DNA from: Paraplanobispora siamensis
GTDB lineage: Bacteria > Actinomycetota > Actinomycetes > Streptosporangiales > Streptosporangiaceae
Direction: 5' to 3'
Length of the DNA: 64,000 bases
NCBI RefSeq assembly: GCF_016863175.1
Contig: NZ_BOOJ01000022.1
Coordinates: 186,001 to 250,000, forward strand
The notes under the pieces are model-generated. The model was not told the DNA's origin. It searched no databases and saw only the letters and a list, made by a program, of their open reading frames with translations. This document shows, in pieces, positions 47,959 through 57,762 of this stretch (position 1 is the first letter of the stretch; every line of letters begins with the position of its first letter). The translations under genes were made by a program, and so were the position numbers.

Positions 47959-50900
47959 TCAGGCCGGGGAGGCGGCGGCGGTGGTGATCTGCTGGAGAAG
48001 CCGGTCGTAGGTACGGCGGAGGGTGTCGGGGTCGGCGAGGGCCGCCAGCAGGTCGGCCAGGCGGACTCCGGGGACCTCCTCGGCGATCCGGCACAGGGCC
48101 GCCACATCGGCGGGGACCTGAGCGGGGCCGGCCGACCGGCGGAGATCGTCTGCGGCCGCCGCCACCGACCCCTCCAGCCCTTCGCCGCCGGTCACCGCAC
48201 GTACCAGCGCCGCGGCCAGGTGATGCGCCAGTGCCGCCTCCGGCCGCCCGGCGCCCTCGATCAGGCAGTTGCCCAGGTTGTGGTGGCTCACCGCCATCCC
48301 GGCCACGTCCCGCGCGGCGTACCTGTAGCGCAGCGCGTCGCTCTCCAGGACCAATGCCCGCTGTCCGTGTCCCCGCTGGTGTTCCAGGTCGGCCAGCGAC
48401 GACAGCGCCTTGCCCAGCATCTCCACGTTGTGGTGGCGTTCGAACACCTCCCGGCAGTCCACCAGCACCCGCCACGCCTCCTCGACACGGCCCAGCCGCA
48501 GCAACGCGGCGGAATCGTTGAACCACGCCCGTGCCATCGCCATCTCGGTCGCCCCGCGCGCCCTCATCGAGGCGACGACCTCGGCGTTGAACTCCAGGAG
48601 CTGTTCCCACGCCTCCAGCTGCGCCGCCGCCAGCCCGCCGACGTTCAGCAACACCTCCCGTACGTTCCACACCGCCACCACCTCGTCCTCGCCGGCGCGC
48701 GGCGGCAGTGCCGCCATCCGCTCCCGCAGCCCTCCGATCTCCGCCAGGACCTGCCCGGCCCGCCCCATGAACACCAGCACCTGCAACCGCGCCACCTCGT
48801 CCGACAGCAGGGTCCAGGGGCCCATCCCCGCCCGCCGCGACAGCTCGACCCGCTGCTCGGCCAGTGCCAGCGCCTCTCCGAGCCGCCCCGACTCCTGGCA
48901 CAGCCGTACCAGCTCGCTCGCCGCCACCGACATGATCCTGTAGTCCGCACCGGCCTCCGCCCGCGCGACCAGCTCCCGCAGCAGGGTCTCCGCGGCCCCG
49001 GCGTCCACCACCGCCAGCGCCCGCGCCAGTACGAACATCGCCGCCGGCTCGTCCTCCCCGCCGCGCACCGCCTCGGCGATCCGCCGCAGCGGCGGCACCA
49101 TCAGTCCCGCCACCCTGCGCGAACCGTCCCGGTACAGTGCCTGCTCCAGCAGCCCGCACGCCCGCATCCACTCCTCCAGCCGCAGCAGGTACGGCGTCGC
49201 CGCCAGCCCCGCCCGCACCACCAGCGCCCCGCGCTCCTGCCCGTCCTCTCCCTTCACCGCGTGCATGAACATCGCATCCCAGAACACGGCCAGCGTCGTG
49301 TCCACCGCCGCCCGGAACGCCTCCCCGGCCGCCTCCCGGCCCGCCGCGGCCACCCCCGGATGCACCCCCATCAGTCCGTCCGCGCCCGGCTCGGCCACCA
49401 GCCCCCGCGCGGCCGGCGCAGCCAGCGCGGCCGCCGTCTCGGGCGCCTCCCCTTCGCGCCCCAGCTGCCGCCACAGCATCGGCAGAACCGCCTCCAGCAC
49501 CGGCCCGAGCCGATCCCCCTCCTCCAGGCAGCACACGGCGTGGAACAGGTCCCGCTCCACCCCGGTCAGCCCTTCGGCCGCGACGTCCGTCCACCGCCTC
49601 AGGACTCGCAGGTAGTCCTCCCCCCGCACCCCCGACGGCTCCCCGACGGCGAAGAAGTCCTCCGGCAACCCGCCCGCCGTCTCCTTCCAGACCGTACGGC
49701 CCGCCTCCAGCAGTCCCCGCAACCGCCCCGCATCCGCCGCCTGCCCGTCGGCCAGCTCCAGCAGCTTCGGATGTCCCTGGGCCAGTCCCACCGCTCGTAC
49801 GGCCAGCTCGCGGGCGTCTGCCGGCTCCACCCCGGCCGCCTGTCCGTCCATCAGCGCCCGCAGCCCCGGCAGTTCCCGGGCCAGCAGCAGCGCCTCGGCC
49901 GCCGGGAGGGTGTCGACCGCGGTCTGCCGGACCCGGGCGTCCAGTACGGCCGGCCGGACCCGGCTCGTCATGACCAGCCGGGAGTACCCGGAGTGCCCGG
50001 TCAGAGCACCGAGCAGCAGTCCCCATCTCCCGTCCCGCCACCCGCCGCCCGAGGTCAGCAGGGACTCGGCGTTGTCCAGCACCACCAGCACCCGCTGCGT
50101 CCGTGCAAACTCGGTCAGCAGCGGGACCATCGCCCGCAGCCGGTCGGTGTCCTCGATCGCGTCCGTCAGCCGCAGCCCGGGGATCTTCCGCTCCAGGTCC
50201 AGCGCGAAGGCGCTCAGCGCGCCGGTGATGTCCGTGCCCTCATCAGGGGCCTTGTGCCAGACCACTACCGGGAAGGACTCGGCGTGGGTGTAGGCCAGCT
50301 CCAGCCCACACGCCGTCTTGCCCGCCCCCGGCATGCCGTACAGCAGCACCCCCGAGCACCCGCTGCGGGGCGCCAGGGCCGCGCTCGCCTCCGTCATCAC
50401 CTTGGTCCGGCCGACGAACCGCGGCGGCTGTGGCGGCAGGCCCGCCAGCTTCAGCGACTCCGGCCTGAACGTCACCGGCTCACCCTCCGGAGCCGTCAGC
50501 GACAGGTCCACCGCGCGGGCGCCGAACAGCGCGGGAGTGACCACCGACAGGGCCGGGCAGTCCAGGGTCGGCGGGTCGGTGACCGCCGTGCGCAGGGCCA
50601 TGCCCAGCGCACGGGGCAGCGGGCGGCCCTTGTCGATGAGCAGGTCGTACAGAGCGGTGCTGAGGTCGATGGCGAAGGAGTCGACGACCGGGTAGCGCAT
50701 GGCCACGACGGCGCAGCCGAGCCGGTCGGCGAGGTCGGTGGCGAGGGTGTCCATCGCGGGCCCGCGGTTCGGGGGTGCGGGACTCCCGGGCGCGGACCAG
50801 CCGACCGGAGGGCTGACGCCCAGGGCTCGGAGCTGGTCGGCGGCCTTCAGCGCGGCGGACCAGCAGGCGGAGACGGTGACGAGCTTGAGCCGGTCGGCGG

Positions 50901-51651
50901 TCAGCTCCAGCAACTCGACGAAGTCGGCGGCCGGGACCGGGTCCGGCGAGCCGTCCGGGTGCTCCAGCAGGAGCTCCCCCGGGGTGCCGTGGCCGCAGAC
51001 GTGGACGACGTCCCAGCCCTCGCCGTCCTCCAGGATTCCGGTCAGCCGTTCGCGGGTCACACCGTACTGCAGCACCCGCAGCTCGACCGCCCGGCCGCGC
51101 ACCGCGCCGATCTCGGAGAACATCGTGGCCAGCGCGTGCCGCTCGCGCCTCAGGTTGAGCACGCCCGCGCCCACCGGCAGGCTGAACAGGCCGAGCACGC
51201 GCAGTCTCCCGCCGACCGGCTCCTTGGCCTCGGGCCCGCCTCCGTCTCCGCACATCACCAGCGGGACGTTGTGCAGCGCCAGCGGCGCGCCGTCCACCCT
51301 CGCCAGCTCCAGCGGGCGGAAGGCGAGCATCCCGGCCTCGGGCGGCAGGACCACCCGGACCGCCGACGGACGGGCCCCGACGAGCGCCGGGCCGACCGCG
51401 CCCAGGACCTCGGCGCCGATCCAGTCGCCCACCTGGGCCAGGAGCTCGGCCTCGGCCTCGATCCGCCGGTCGGGAGCCGCGTTCCAGCGCAGATACCGGT
51501 GCAGGTCGGAGAAGGCCGTGAAACGCCAGTCGCCGGTGTCGAGCCGTACCTCGTGATCGGCCAGGAACCTCCCCCGCGCCTCGTGCAGCGTCCACCGCCA
51601 CCGGTGCGGCCCCTGGAAGTCGTGGACCTGGAGACGCAGCTCTGTGGGCAT
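47959..51651 (-). CDS. CHAT protease - STAND (NB-ARC) ATPase - TPR protein
   Basis: A 1230-aa three-module protein. Residues 1 to about 385 are a CHAT caspase-like domain with the catalytic histidine in VVHVCGHGTPGELL (His 221) and cysteine in LVTVSACWSA (Cys 263). Residues 410 to about 700 are a STAND ATPase: Walker A GMPGAGKT (439-446), Walker B VLVVLDN (521-527), the sensor MTSR near 562 and a GLPL-like GHPKLLEL. The rest, about 500 residues, is helical with TPR-like repeats (EALALAEQRVELSRRAG, EEAWRVLVDCREVFERHHN, GMAVSHHNLGNCLIEGAGRPE). The plan is that of a signal-gated protease: the TPRs sense, the ATPase oligomerises and CHAT cuts. ATG 51651 has GAGGTGG upstream. Related proteins are antiphage or cell-death systems; the trigger and substrate are unknown. 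Confidence 0.9.
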   Translation of the reverse strand: MPTELRLQVHDFQGPHRWRWTLHEARGRFLADHEVRLDTGDWRFTAFSDLHRYLRWNAAPDRRIEAEAELLAQVGDWIGAEVLGAVGPALVGARPSAVRVVLPPEAGMLAFRPLELARVDGAPLALHNVPLVMCGDGGGPEAKEPVGGRLRVLGLFSLPVGAGVLNLRRERHALATMFSEIGAVRGRAVELRVLQYGVTRERLTGILEDGEGWDVVHVCGHGTPGELLLEHPDGSPDPVPAADFVELLELTADRLKLVTVSACWSAALKAADQLRALGVSPPVGWSAPGSPAPPNRGPAMDTLATDLADRLGCAVVAMRYPVVDSFAIDLSTALYDLLIDKGRPLPRALGMALRTAVTDPPTLDCPALSVVTPALFGARAVDLSLTAPEGEPVTFRPESLKLAGLPPQPPRFVGRTKVMTEASAALAPRSGCSGVLLYGMPGAGKTACGLELAYTHAESFPVVVWHKAPDEGTDITGALSAFALDLERKIPGLRLTDAIEDTDRLRAMVPLLTEFARTQRVLVVLDNAESLLTSGGGWRDGRWGLLLGALTGHSGYSRLVMTSRVRPAVLDARVRQTAVDTLPAAEALLLARELPGLRALMDGQAAGVEPADARELAVRAVGLAQGHPKLLELADGQAADAGRLRGLLEAGRTVWKETAGGLPEDFFAVGEPSGVRGEDYLRVLRRWTDVAAEGLTGVERDLFHAVCCLEEGDRLGPVLEAVLPMLWRQLGREGEAPETAAALAAPAARGLVAEPGADGLMGVHPGVAAAGREAAGEAFRAAVDTTLAVFWDAMFMHAVKGEDGQERGALVVRAGLAATPYLLRLEEWMRACGLLEQALYRDGSRRVAGLMVPPLRRIAEAVRGGEDEPAAMFVLARALAVVDAGAAETLLRELVARAEAGADYRIMSVAASELVRLCQESGRLGEALALAEQRVELSRRAGMGPWTLLSDEVARLQVLVFMGRAGQVLAEIGGLRERMAALPPRAGEDEVVAVWNVREVLLNVGGLAAAQLEAWEQLLEFNAEVVASMRARGATEMAMARAWFNDSAALLRLGRVEEAWRVLVDCREVFERHHNVEMLGKALSSLADLEHQRGHGQRALVLESDALRYRYAARDVAGMAVSHHNLGNCLIEGAGRPEAALAHHLAAALVRAVTGGEGLEGSVAAAADDLRRSAGPAQVPADVAALCRIAEEVPGVRLADLLAALADPDTLRRTYDRLLQQITTAAASPA

Positions 51652-51830
51652 GGCACCACCTCGGGGAGAAGGTTCACCCGTGATGCTAGGTCCGGGACGA
51701 TCGGCCGGTTTCCCCGCGTGCGGAACCTCCGCCAAGATTTTTTCCGATCCGACGTCGAGAGACCGCCGCCCGCTCCGACCCCTGCGCGTGAGGCGCCCGC
51801 AGGGGGTGCCGGGCCGCGAGGAGCGACACG

Positions 51831-52193
51831 GTGAAGTACATGCTGATGATCTACATGAACCCCTCGATCTGGGAGACGCTGTCCGAGGATGAGCGCAACG
51901 AGGTCTTCCAGGGACACGACGCGCTCATCAAGGAGATCACCGAGTCCGGGGAGCTGGTCGGGTTCGAGGCCCTGGCCGACCCGGCGAACGCCGCCGTCGT
52001 CCGGGTCCGCGGCGGGGTCCCGGCCACCACGGACGGGCCGTACGCCGAGGCCAAGGAGTTCTTCTGCGGTTACTACGTGGTCGACTGCGAGAGCAGGGAG
52101 CGCGCGGTGGAGCTGGCCGGACGGATCCCGGACGCCCGTTACACCGGCATCGAGGTACGGCCGCTGATGGACCAGGGCGGGGCGGAGGTCTGA
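51831..52193 (+). CDS. YCII/DGPF-domain protein
   Basis: A 120-aa small ferredoxin-fold protein. The start MKYMLMIYMNP and the motif TTDGPYAEAKEFFCGYYVVDCES are the DGPF (PhnB/YCII-like) signature. Such proteins often lie beside ECF sigma factors, and an ECF sigma gene occurs 1.6 kb away beyond a divergent MFS gene. GTG 51831 has GAGGAG upstream. The biochemical function of the family is not established. Confidence 0.9.
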   Translation: MKYMLMIYMNPSIWETLSEDERNEVFQGHDALIKEITESGELVGFEALADPANAAVVRVRGGVPATTDGPYAEAKEFFCGYYVVDCESRERAVELAGRIPDARYTGIEVRPLMDQGGAEV

Positions 52194-52279
52194 CGGTCCC
52201 CCGGAAGCGCCCGGACGGCTCCGCGGGATCCCGGCCGTGACGCGCCCGGGGTGGAGGCCCGCGAACACCCGCCGCGGGG

Positions 52280-53719
52280 TCATCCGACGCGGGCCTTCTC
52301 CTCCTCCTGCTCGAACCGCTCCGCGACCCGCTCGGCGCTCCTGCGGGCCCCGGCACCGGTGGAGACGATCGCGAAGACGAGCACCAGCGCGCCGTACCCG
52401 GCCAGGATCCACCACGCGGCGTGGCTGGCCCGGACGAACCCCGCGCCCAGCGGGCCGCTGAGGGTGGAGGCGACCACCGAGCCGGAGATCGCCACGCCCA
52501 GCGCCTGCCCGACCTGGCGGCTGGTGGAGGCGACCGCCGCGGCGACCCCCGCCTGGGCCAGGGGCATGCCGGAGACCGCCGTGTTGGTGACGGGCGCGTT
52601 CACCATGCCGAAGCCGAGCCCGAAGACGGCGTAGACCGCCAGGAGTGCCGGGAGCGGCGTGGCGGACGTCACGAAGGTGAGCAGCACGCCGGAGGCCGCC
52701 AGCCCGGCGCCGGCGACCACCAGGGAGGGACGGGGCCCGCGCCGCGCGACGAGCCGCCCCGACAACGGGGCGGCCACCAGCGCGGTCAGCGCCATCGGCA
52801 GCGTGCACAGGCCCGCCTGCAGGGCGCTCAGGCCCCGTACGTTCTGCAGGTAGAGGGTGTTGAGGAACAGGAACCCGCCCAGACCGGCGAAGGCGCTCAG
52901 CGCGATCACCGCGGCGCCCGAGAAGGGCAGGCTGCGGAAGAACCTCAGGTCGATCAGGGGATCCCGCCGGCGCGGTTCGTAGATCAGCAGGCCCGCGAGC
53001 GCGACGGCCGCGGCGGCGAAACAGATCAGCGTGGGCGCCGACCCCCAGCCCGCGACAGGCCCCTCGATGATCCCGTAGGTCAGCGTCGCCAGCAGGACGG
53101 CGACGAGCAGCTGCCCGACCGGATCGATGCGCCGGGGACGCTCGGCCCTGGACTCGGGCACGAAGCGCGCGGTCAGCAGGATCGCCGCCACGCCGACGGG
53201 GACGTTGATCCAGAAGATCGCCCGCCAGCCCACCGGCTCCACCAGCAGCCCTCCGATGAGAGGGCCGAGGGCCATGCTCAGCCCGGCGACCCCCGCCCAC
53301 ACGCCGATGGCCCGGGCGCGTTCCCCGGGCTCGGTGAAGGTGTTGGTGATGATGGACATCGCCACGGGGTTGAGCATCGACCCCCCGACCGCCTGGACCA
53401 TCCGGAAGATCACCAGCCATTCGAGGCTGGGCGCCACGCTGCACAGCAGCGACCCGGCCGAGAAGATCACCAGGCCGATCCGGAAGGTACGGCGGCGGCC
53501 GATCCGGTCGCCGGTCGACCCGGACAGCAGCAGCAGGCTGGCGAGCACGAGCGTGTAGGAGTCGACCGTCCACTGCAGGCCCGACAGCGGGGCGCCCAGG
53601 TCGCGCCCGATCGCGGGCAGGGCGACGTTCACGATGGTGTTGTCGACCGCGACGATCAGCAGGCTCATGCAGCAGATCGCCAGGACGAGCAGGCGCCGAC
53701 GACGACTGATTTCGGACAT
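52280..53719 (-). CDS. MFS transporter, DHA2 family
   Basis: A 479-aa exporter with about 14 membrane segments. The first helix carries IVAVDNTIVNVALPAIGRDL, motif A is GSTGDRIGRRRTFRIGL, and motif C is ALGPLIGGLLVEPVGWRAIFWINVPVG, as in EmrB/QacA proteins. The C-terminal tail (ERVAERFEQEEEKARVG) is charged. ATG 53719 is used because the membrane part begins shortly after. It is convergent with the DGPF gene and divergent from the ECF sigma gene, with 116 nt between starts. Confidence 0.92.
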   Translation of the reverse strand: MSEISRRRRLLVLAICCMSLLIVAVDNTIVNVALPAIGRDLGAPLSGLQWTVDSYTLVLASLLLLSGSTGDRIGRRRTFRIGLVIFSAGSLLCSVAPSLEWLVIFRMVQAVGGSMLNPVAMSIITNTFTEPGERARAIGVWAGVAGLSMALGPLIGGLLVEPVGWRAIFWINVPVGVAAILLTARFVPESRAERPRRIDPVGQLLVAVLLATLTYGIIEGPVAGWGSAPTLICFAAAAVALAGLLIYEPRRRDPLIDLRFFRSLPFSGAAVIALSAFAGLGGFLFLNTLYLQNVRGLSALQAGLCTLPMALTALVAAPLSGRLVARRGPRPSLVVAGAGLAASGVLLTFVTSATPLPALLAVYAVFGLGFGMVNAPVTNTAVSGMPLAQAGVAAAVASTSRQVGQALGVAISGSVVASTLSGPLGAGFVRASHAAWWILAGYGALVLVFAIVSTGAGARRSAERVAERFEQEEEKARVG

Positions 53720-53835
53720 CCGGCTCCCGTGATCGTGCTTCTCCCCACTCCTATCACGTGGGCACGGTGGCACCTTCCGGGGCCTTCCTCCCGCTTCGTC
53801 GCGCGGAACGCCCGGCGGTTGGTTGACTGGACCCC

Positions 53836-54876
53836 ATGAACGAGATCCAGGCGGAGGACAGCACACTGGTGGACGCCGCCCGCGCGGGGGACGAGTCGGC
53901 GTTCGGCACGCTGGTCGAGCGCCACCGGCGGGAGCTGCGGGTGCACTGCTACCGGATGCTCGGCTCCTTCGAGGAGGCCGAGGACATGGTGCAGGAGACG
54001 TTCCTGCGCGCGTGGCGCGGGCGTGCGGGCTTCGAGGGCCGCTCGACCTTCCGGGCCTGGCTGTACCGCATCGCGACGAACGCCTGCCTGGACTTCCTCG
54101 ACCGTCACCCGCGCCGGCCGCTCCCCCGGCAGGCGCCCGTCGTGGAGGGCGGTGCCGTACCGCCGCCGCCCGCACCGCCGTCCGGGCACATCTCCTGGCT
54201 GCAGCCCTATCCCGACCGGCTGCTGGAGCCGGCCGCGCCGAGCGAGGCCGAGCCGGACGCGGCGGTGGTCGCCAAGGAGACGATCGAGCTGGCCTTCCTG
54301 GCCGCCATCCAGCACCTGCCGCCCCGGCAGCGGGCGGTGCTGATCCTGCGGGACGTGGTCGGCCTGCCGGCGCAGGAGACCGCCGCGCTGCTGGAGATGA
54401 GCGTGCCCGCGATCAAGAGCGCGCTGCAGCGGGCCCGGCCGGCGCTGCGCGAGCACCTGCCCGAGCGGCGGTCGGAGTGGGCGCCGTCGTCGGACCCGAC
54501 CCGGGAGGAGCGCGCGGTCCTCCAGCGCTACATCGACGCCGTCGAACAGGCCGATCCCGCCGTCCTGGCCGGGATCCTGCGCGACGACGCGTGGCAGTCG
54601 ATGCCGCCCCAGCCCATGTGGATCCTGGGCGGGAAGGCGATCGTCGAGGCGTGGCGCCCGGCCATGGTCGGTCCCGAGGCCTGGGGCGACTGGCGCGTCC
54701 TGCCGGTTCACGCCAACCGGCAGCCGGCCGCGGCGGCCTATCTGCGGCGCGCGGGCGAGTCCGTCTACCGGCCCTCGTGGCTCGGCGTCCTGCGGGTCGA
54801 GGACGGCCTGATCACCCAGATCACGACCTTCGGCGACGAGGTGTTCCCGGCCTTCGGTCTCCCCGCGGAACTGTGA
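53836..54876 (+). CDS. ECF sigma factor with SnoaL-like C-terminal domain (SigG/SigX5 type)
   Basis: A 346-aa sigma factor. Region 2 is FGTLVERHRRELRVHCYRMLGSFEEAEDMVQETFLRAWRGR, and the linker has the characteristic SWLQPYPDRLLE motif of this subfamily. Region 4 is LAAIQHLPPRQRAVLILRDVVGLPAQETAALLEMSVPAIKSALQRARPAL. Residues 230-346 are a SnoaL-like domain, as in sigma factors that carry their own regulatory domain instead of an anti-sigma factor. No anti-sigma gene is adjacent. No Shine-Dalgarno is seen before ATG 53836. It may control the serine hydrolase gene downstream or the divergent exporter. Confidence 0.92.
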   Translation: MNEIQAEDSTLVDAARAGDESAFGTLVERHRRELRVHCYRMLGSFEEAEDMVQETFLRAWRGRAGFEGRSTFRAWLYRIATNACLDFLDRHPRRPLPRQAPVVEGGAVPPPPAPPSGHISWLQPYPDRLLEPAAPSEAEPDAAVVAKETIELAFLAAIQHLPPRQRAVLILRDVVGLPAQETAALLEMSVPAIKSALQRARPALREHLPERRSEWAPSSDPTREERAVLQRYIDAVEQADPAVLAGILRDDAWQSMPPQPMWILGGKAIVEAWRPAMVGPEAWGDWRVLPVHANRQPAAAAYLRRAGESVYRPSWLGVLRVEDGLITQITTFGDEVFPAFGLPAEL

Positions 54877-55039
54877 CGCACGGCGGCCGCCGGCGGGCCC
54901 GTACCCGGGACGACGACCCGCCGGGCGGCCCCGCGGCGGGCCGGTCGGCGGCGCCGTGAAAAATCTTTCCCGGGAGCGATTCCTTTTCCGGCGGGTCGCC
55001 GTCTCAACGGTCACATGTCGCATCGCGAAGGGACCGATC

Positions 55040-56167
55040 ATGAACACCGATCTGCAGAAGCAGCTTCAGGAGGCCGCCGACCGGCTGGTGGAGTCCGGTG
55101 CGGAGACGGGCCTGCAGGTGGCCGTCTACCGGCACGGCGAGCAGGTGGCCGACGTGGTCGCGGGCGTGGCCGACACCGCCACCGGCCGTCCGATGACCTC
55201 CGACACCCCCGTCTACAGCACCTCGACCGGCAAGGGCGTCACCGCCACCGTGGTGCACGTGCTCGTCGAGCGGGGCGCGCTGTCCTACGACACCCCGATC
55301 GCCGAGCTGTGGCCGGAGTTCGCCGCCCACGGCAAGGGCTCCGCGACCCTGCGCCACGCCCTGACCCACACCCTCGGGGTGCCGGGGGTGCCTGTCGCGA
55401 CCACGCCGGAGGACCTGTGCGACTGGGACAAGATGTGCGCCGCGATCGCCGACGCCACGCCGTGGTGGGAGCCGGGGAGCAAGACCGGCTACCACCCCCA
55501 GTCGTTTGGTTACATCGTCGGCGAGGTCGTACGGCGGGCCACCGGCAAGCCGATCTCGCAGGTGCTCGAGGAGGAGGTGGCCGGGCCGCTGGGCGTGGCC
55601 GACGAGCTGTTCTTCGGCGTCCCCGAGTCCGAGCTGGGCCGCCTGGCCCGGCTGGAGGAGGCGCCGCTTCCGCCGGGGATGCCCGAGGTGTCCCCCGAGA
55701 TGTTCGCGGACATCCCGTTCTTCAGGGTCGTGGACGGCTACACGGCGGCGCCGATGGCCGCGATGCCCGACGCCGCCTTCGGCAACCGCCCGGACGTCCT
55801 GACCTCCGACATCCCGGCGGGCGGCACCATGACGGCCCGCGCGGTGGCCCGGATGTACGCCGCGCTCATGGACGAGGTGGACGGCGTACGGCTGGTCTCC
55901 CCCGAACGGCTCCGTGAGGTCACCGCGGTGGCGTTCACCGGCATGGACGAGGTCGCCGGCTTCCCCGCCACCCGGGCCCTGGGGTACGCCCTCGGCGCCA
56001 GCGAGCAGCTCAGCAGCCCCACCCTGTTCGGCATGTCCGGCAGCGGCGGGACCGCCGCCTACGCCGACGCCGCCACCCGGACCGCGTTCGCTTTGATCAA
56101 GAACCGGGTCTCCTCCGGGGACTACGGCACCTTCGACCACATCGGCCGGATCGTCATGAACGGCTGA
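55040..56167 (+). CDS. Serine hydrolase of the beta-lactamase/EstB family
   Basis: A 375-aa enzyme. The SxxK motif appears as STGK in VYSTSTGKGVTATVVHVLVERG near residue 56, and the Tyr-containing second motif is probably GYHPQSFGYIVGEVV. A late GMSGSGGTAAYADAATRTAFALIKN occupies the place of the HxG/KTG box. No signal peptide is present, so it acts in the cytoplasm, as expected for EstB-type carboxylesterases rather than secreted beta-lactamases. GAAGGGA precedes ATG 55040. It lies downstream of the ECF sigma gene on the same strand, 163 nt away. Confidence 0.9.
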   Translation: MNTDLQKQLQEAADRLVESGAETGLQVAVYRHGEQVADVVAGVADTATGRPMTSDTPVYSTSTGKGVTATVVHVLVERGALSYDTPIAELWPEFAAHGKGSATLRHALTHTLGVPGVPVATTPEDLCDWDKMCAAIADATPWWEPGSKTGYHPQSFGYIVGEVVRRATGKPISQVLEEEVAGPLGVADELFFGVPESELGRLARLEEAPLPPGMPEVSPEMFADIPFFRVVDGYTAAPMAAMPDAAFGNRPDVLTSDIPAGGTMTARAVARMYAALMDEVDGVRLVSPERLREVTAVAFTGMDEVAGFPATRALGYALGASEQLSSPTLFGMSGSGGTAAYADAATRTAFALIKNRVSSGDYGTFDHIGRIVMNG

Positions 56168-56288
56168 CCGCTCCGGCCGCCCTCTTCCCCGGGGCCGTGC
56201 CCGCCCCGGGCGATGACCTAGGGTCGGTCCTTCGGGTGATGTCGGTGATGTCGGTGACGTCACCGCGCAGACAACGGAGGACCCTCGC

Positions 56289-57440
56289 ATGTTCGACAAC
56301 CTCGACGTCGAAGAGCTGCGGCGCCGGCCCATGGCGAAGTGGGCCGGCGCCGGACCCGGAGTGCTCCCCGCCTGGGTCGCCGACATGGACTACCCCGTCG
56401 CGGCGCCGGTGCGTGCGGCGCTCCTGCGGGAGATCGACACCGGCCTGGGCTACCCGCTCTGGGACGACCGGCCCGAGGCGAACCCGCTCAGGGAGGCCTT
56501 CACCGAGCGGATGACGCGCCTGTACGGCTTCCGCCCCGACCCCTCGCACGTCCGGGTGTTCACGGAACTGATCCAGGCGCTGCAGGTGGTGCTGCACGTC
56601 GCGACCAGGCCGGGGGACGCCGTGGCGATTCACACGCCCGCCTACCCGCCGTTCCTGAAGACCCTGACGGACATGGACCGCCGGCTGGTCCCCGTCCCGA
56701 TGACCGACGACGGCGACGGCTGGTCCTTCGACCCGGACCGGCTGGCCGACGACGTGGCCCGCCACGGCTGCCGGGCGCTGGTGCTGGTCAACCCGCACAA
56801 CCCCACCGGCCGGGTGCTGACCCGCGACGAGCTCGGCGGGATCGCGGAGATCGCCGCCCGCCACGACCTCCTCGTCATCTCCGACGAGATCCACTCCGAA
56901 CTGGTCCACGAGCCGAACCGGCACATCCCGTTCGCCTCGCTGAACGAGGAGGCCGCCGGCCGTACCGTCACGCTGACCTCCGCCAGCAAGGCCTTCAACC
57001 TGGCGGGGCTGCGCTGCTCCGTCGCCCACATCGGGGACGGGCGCGTACGCGAGGCGCTGCGGGCCCAGCCGCCCCTGCTGTTCGGCGAGGTGAGCAACCT
57101 CAGCGTGCTGGCCACGCTGGCCGCGTGGCGGGAGGGCGACGCCTGGCTGGCCGAGGCCCGGGAGACCCTCGCCCGCAACCGCGGTCTGGTCGCCGGATCG
57201 CTGCCCGCCGGGATCCGCCACCACAGCCCCGAGGGGGGCTACCTGGCCTGGCTGGACTGCCGCGGACTCGGCCTCGGCCCCGACCCGGCGGCGTTCTTCC
57301 TCGACGAGGCCGGGGTCATGCTCAGCCACGGCCCCGCCTTCGGCCCGGGAGGAGAGGGATTCGCCCGGCTGAACTTCGCCACCTCGGGACCGATCCTCGA
57401 AGAGATCCTGCGCCGCATGCGCAAGGCCGTGGACGGCTGA
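56289..57440 (+). CDS. PatB/MalY-type PLP aminotransferase or C-S lyase
   Basis: A 383-aa fold-type I PLP enzyme. LPAWVADMDYPVAAPV near residue 30 and GYPLWDDRPE are signatures of the MalY/PatB group, which cleave cystathionine-like C-S bonds. NPHNPTGRVLT, SDEIHSELV and the PLP lysine in TSASKAFNLAGLRCS near residue 237 are intact. Length is normal for the family. A -10-like TAGGGT at 56219-56224 and a short tandem repeat of GATGTCGGT (56238-56255) lie upstream. GGAGG precedes ATG 56289. Confidence 0.93.
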   Translation: MFDNLDVEELRRRPMAKWAGAGPGVLPAWVADMDYPVAAPVRAALLREIDTGLGYPLWDDRPEANPLREAFTERMTRLYGFRPDPSHVRVFTELIQALQVVLHVATRPGDAVAIHTPAYPPFLKTLTDMDRRLVPVPMTDDGDGWSFDPDRLADDVARHGCRALVLVNPHNPTGRVLTRDELGGIAEIAARHDLLVISDEIHSELVHEPNRHIPFASLNEEAAGRTVTLTSASKAFNLAGLRCSVAHIGDGRVREALRAQPPLLFGEVSNLSVLATLAAWREGDAWLAEARETLARNRGLVAGSLPAGIRHHSPEGGYLAWLDCRGLGLGPDPAAFFLDEAGVMLSHGPAFGPGGEGFARLNFATSGPILEEILRRMRKAVDG

Positions 57441-57510
57441 GGCCGCGTCTCCTCCGGGGGGTCATGGCCGCACCGGACCGCGCCACGCCGTACCGGACCG
57501 CACCGGGCCG

Positions 57511-57555
57511 CGTCGTACCGGGCCGCGTCGTACCGGGCCGCGTCGTACCGGGCCG
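57511..57555. repeat. 15-bp tandem repeat in a 322-nt gene-free gap
   Basis: CGTCGTACCGGGCCG occurs three times in direct succession (57511-57555), preceded by diverged copies from about 57481. The surrounding gap 57441-57762 contains no gene I can support. Near its end, AGGAG (57751-57755) serves the next gene. Confidence 0.8.
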
Positions 57556-57762
57556 CGACCGTGCTCCCGGCAACGGTCGCGCGGTCCTCCCGGCGGCGTA
57601 CGCACTGCCCCTGACGGCGCATCCGCGGCCGCTCCGCCTGCGACCGCGGTAGCGCCTCCCGTCGACCAAAGTCACCGGTCACCGGACTGTTCGGCCGAGG
57701 TGCCCGCGGAGGGATGTCACGAAGATCCTCCTATCGACATCCGTCCCCGTCAGGAGCAGCGC

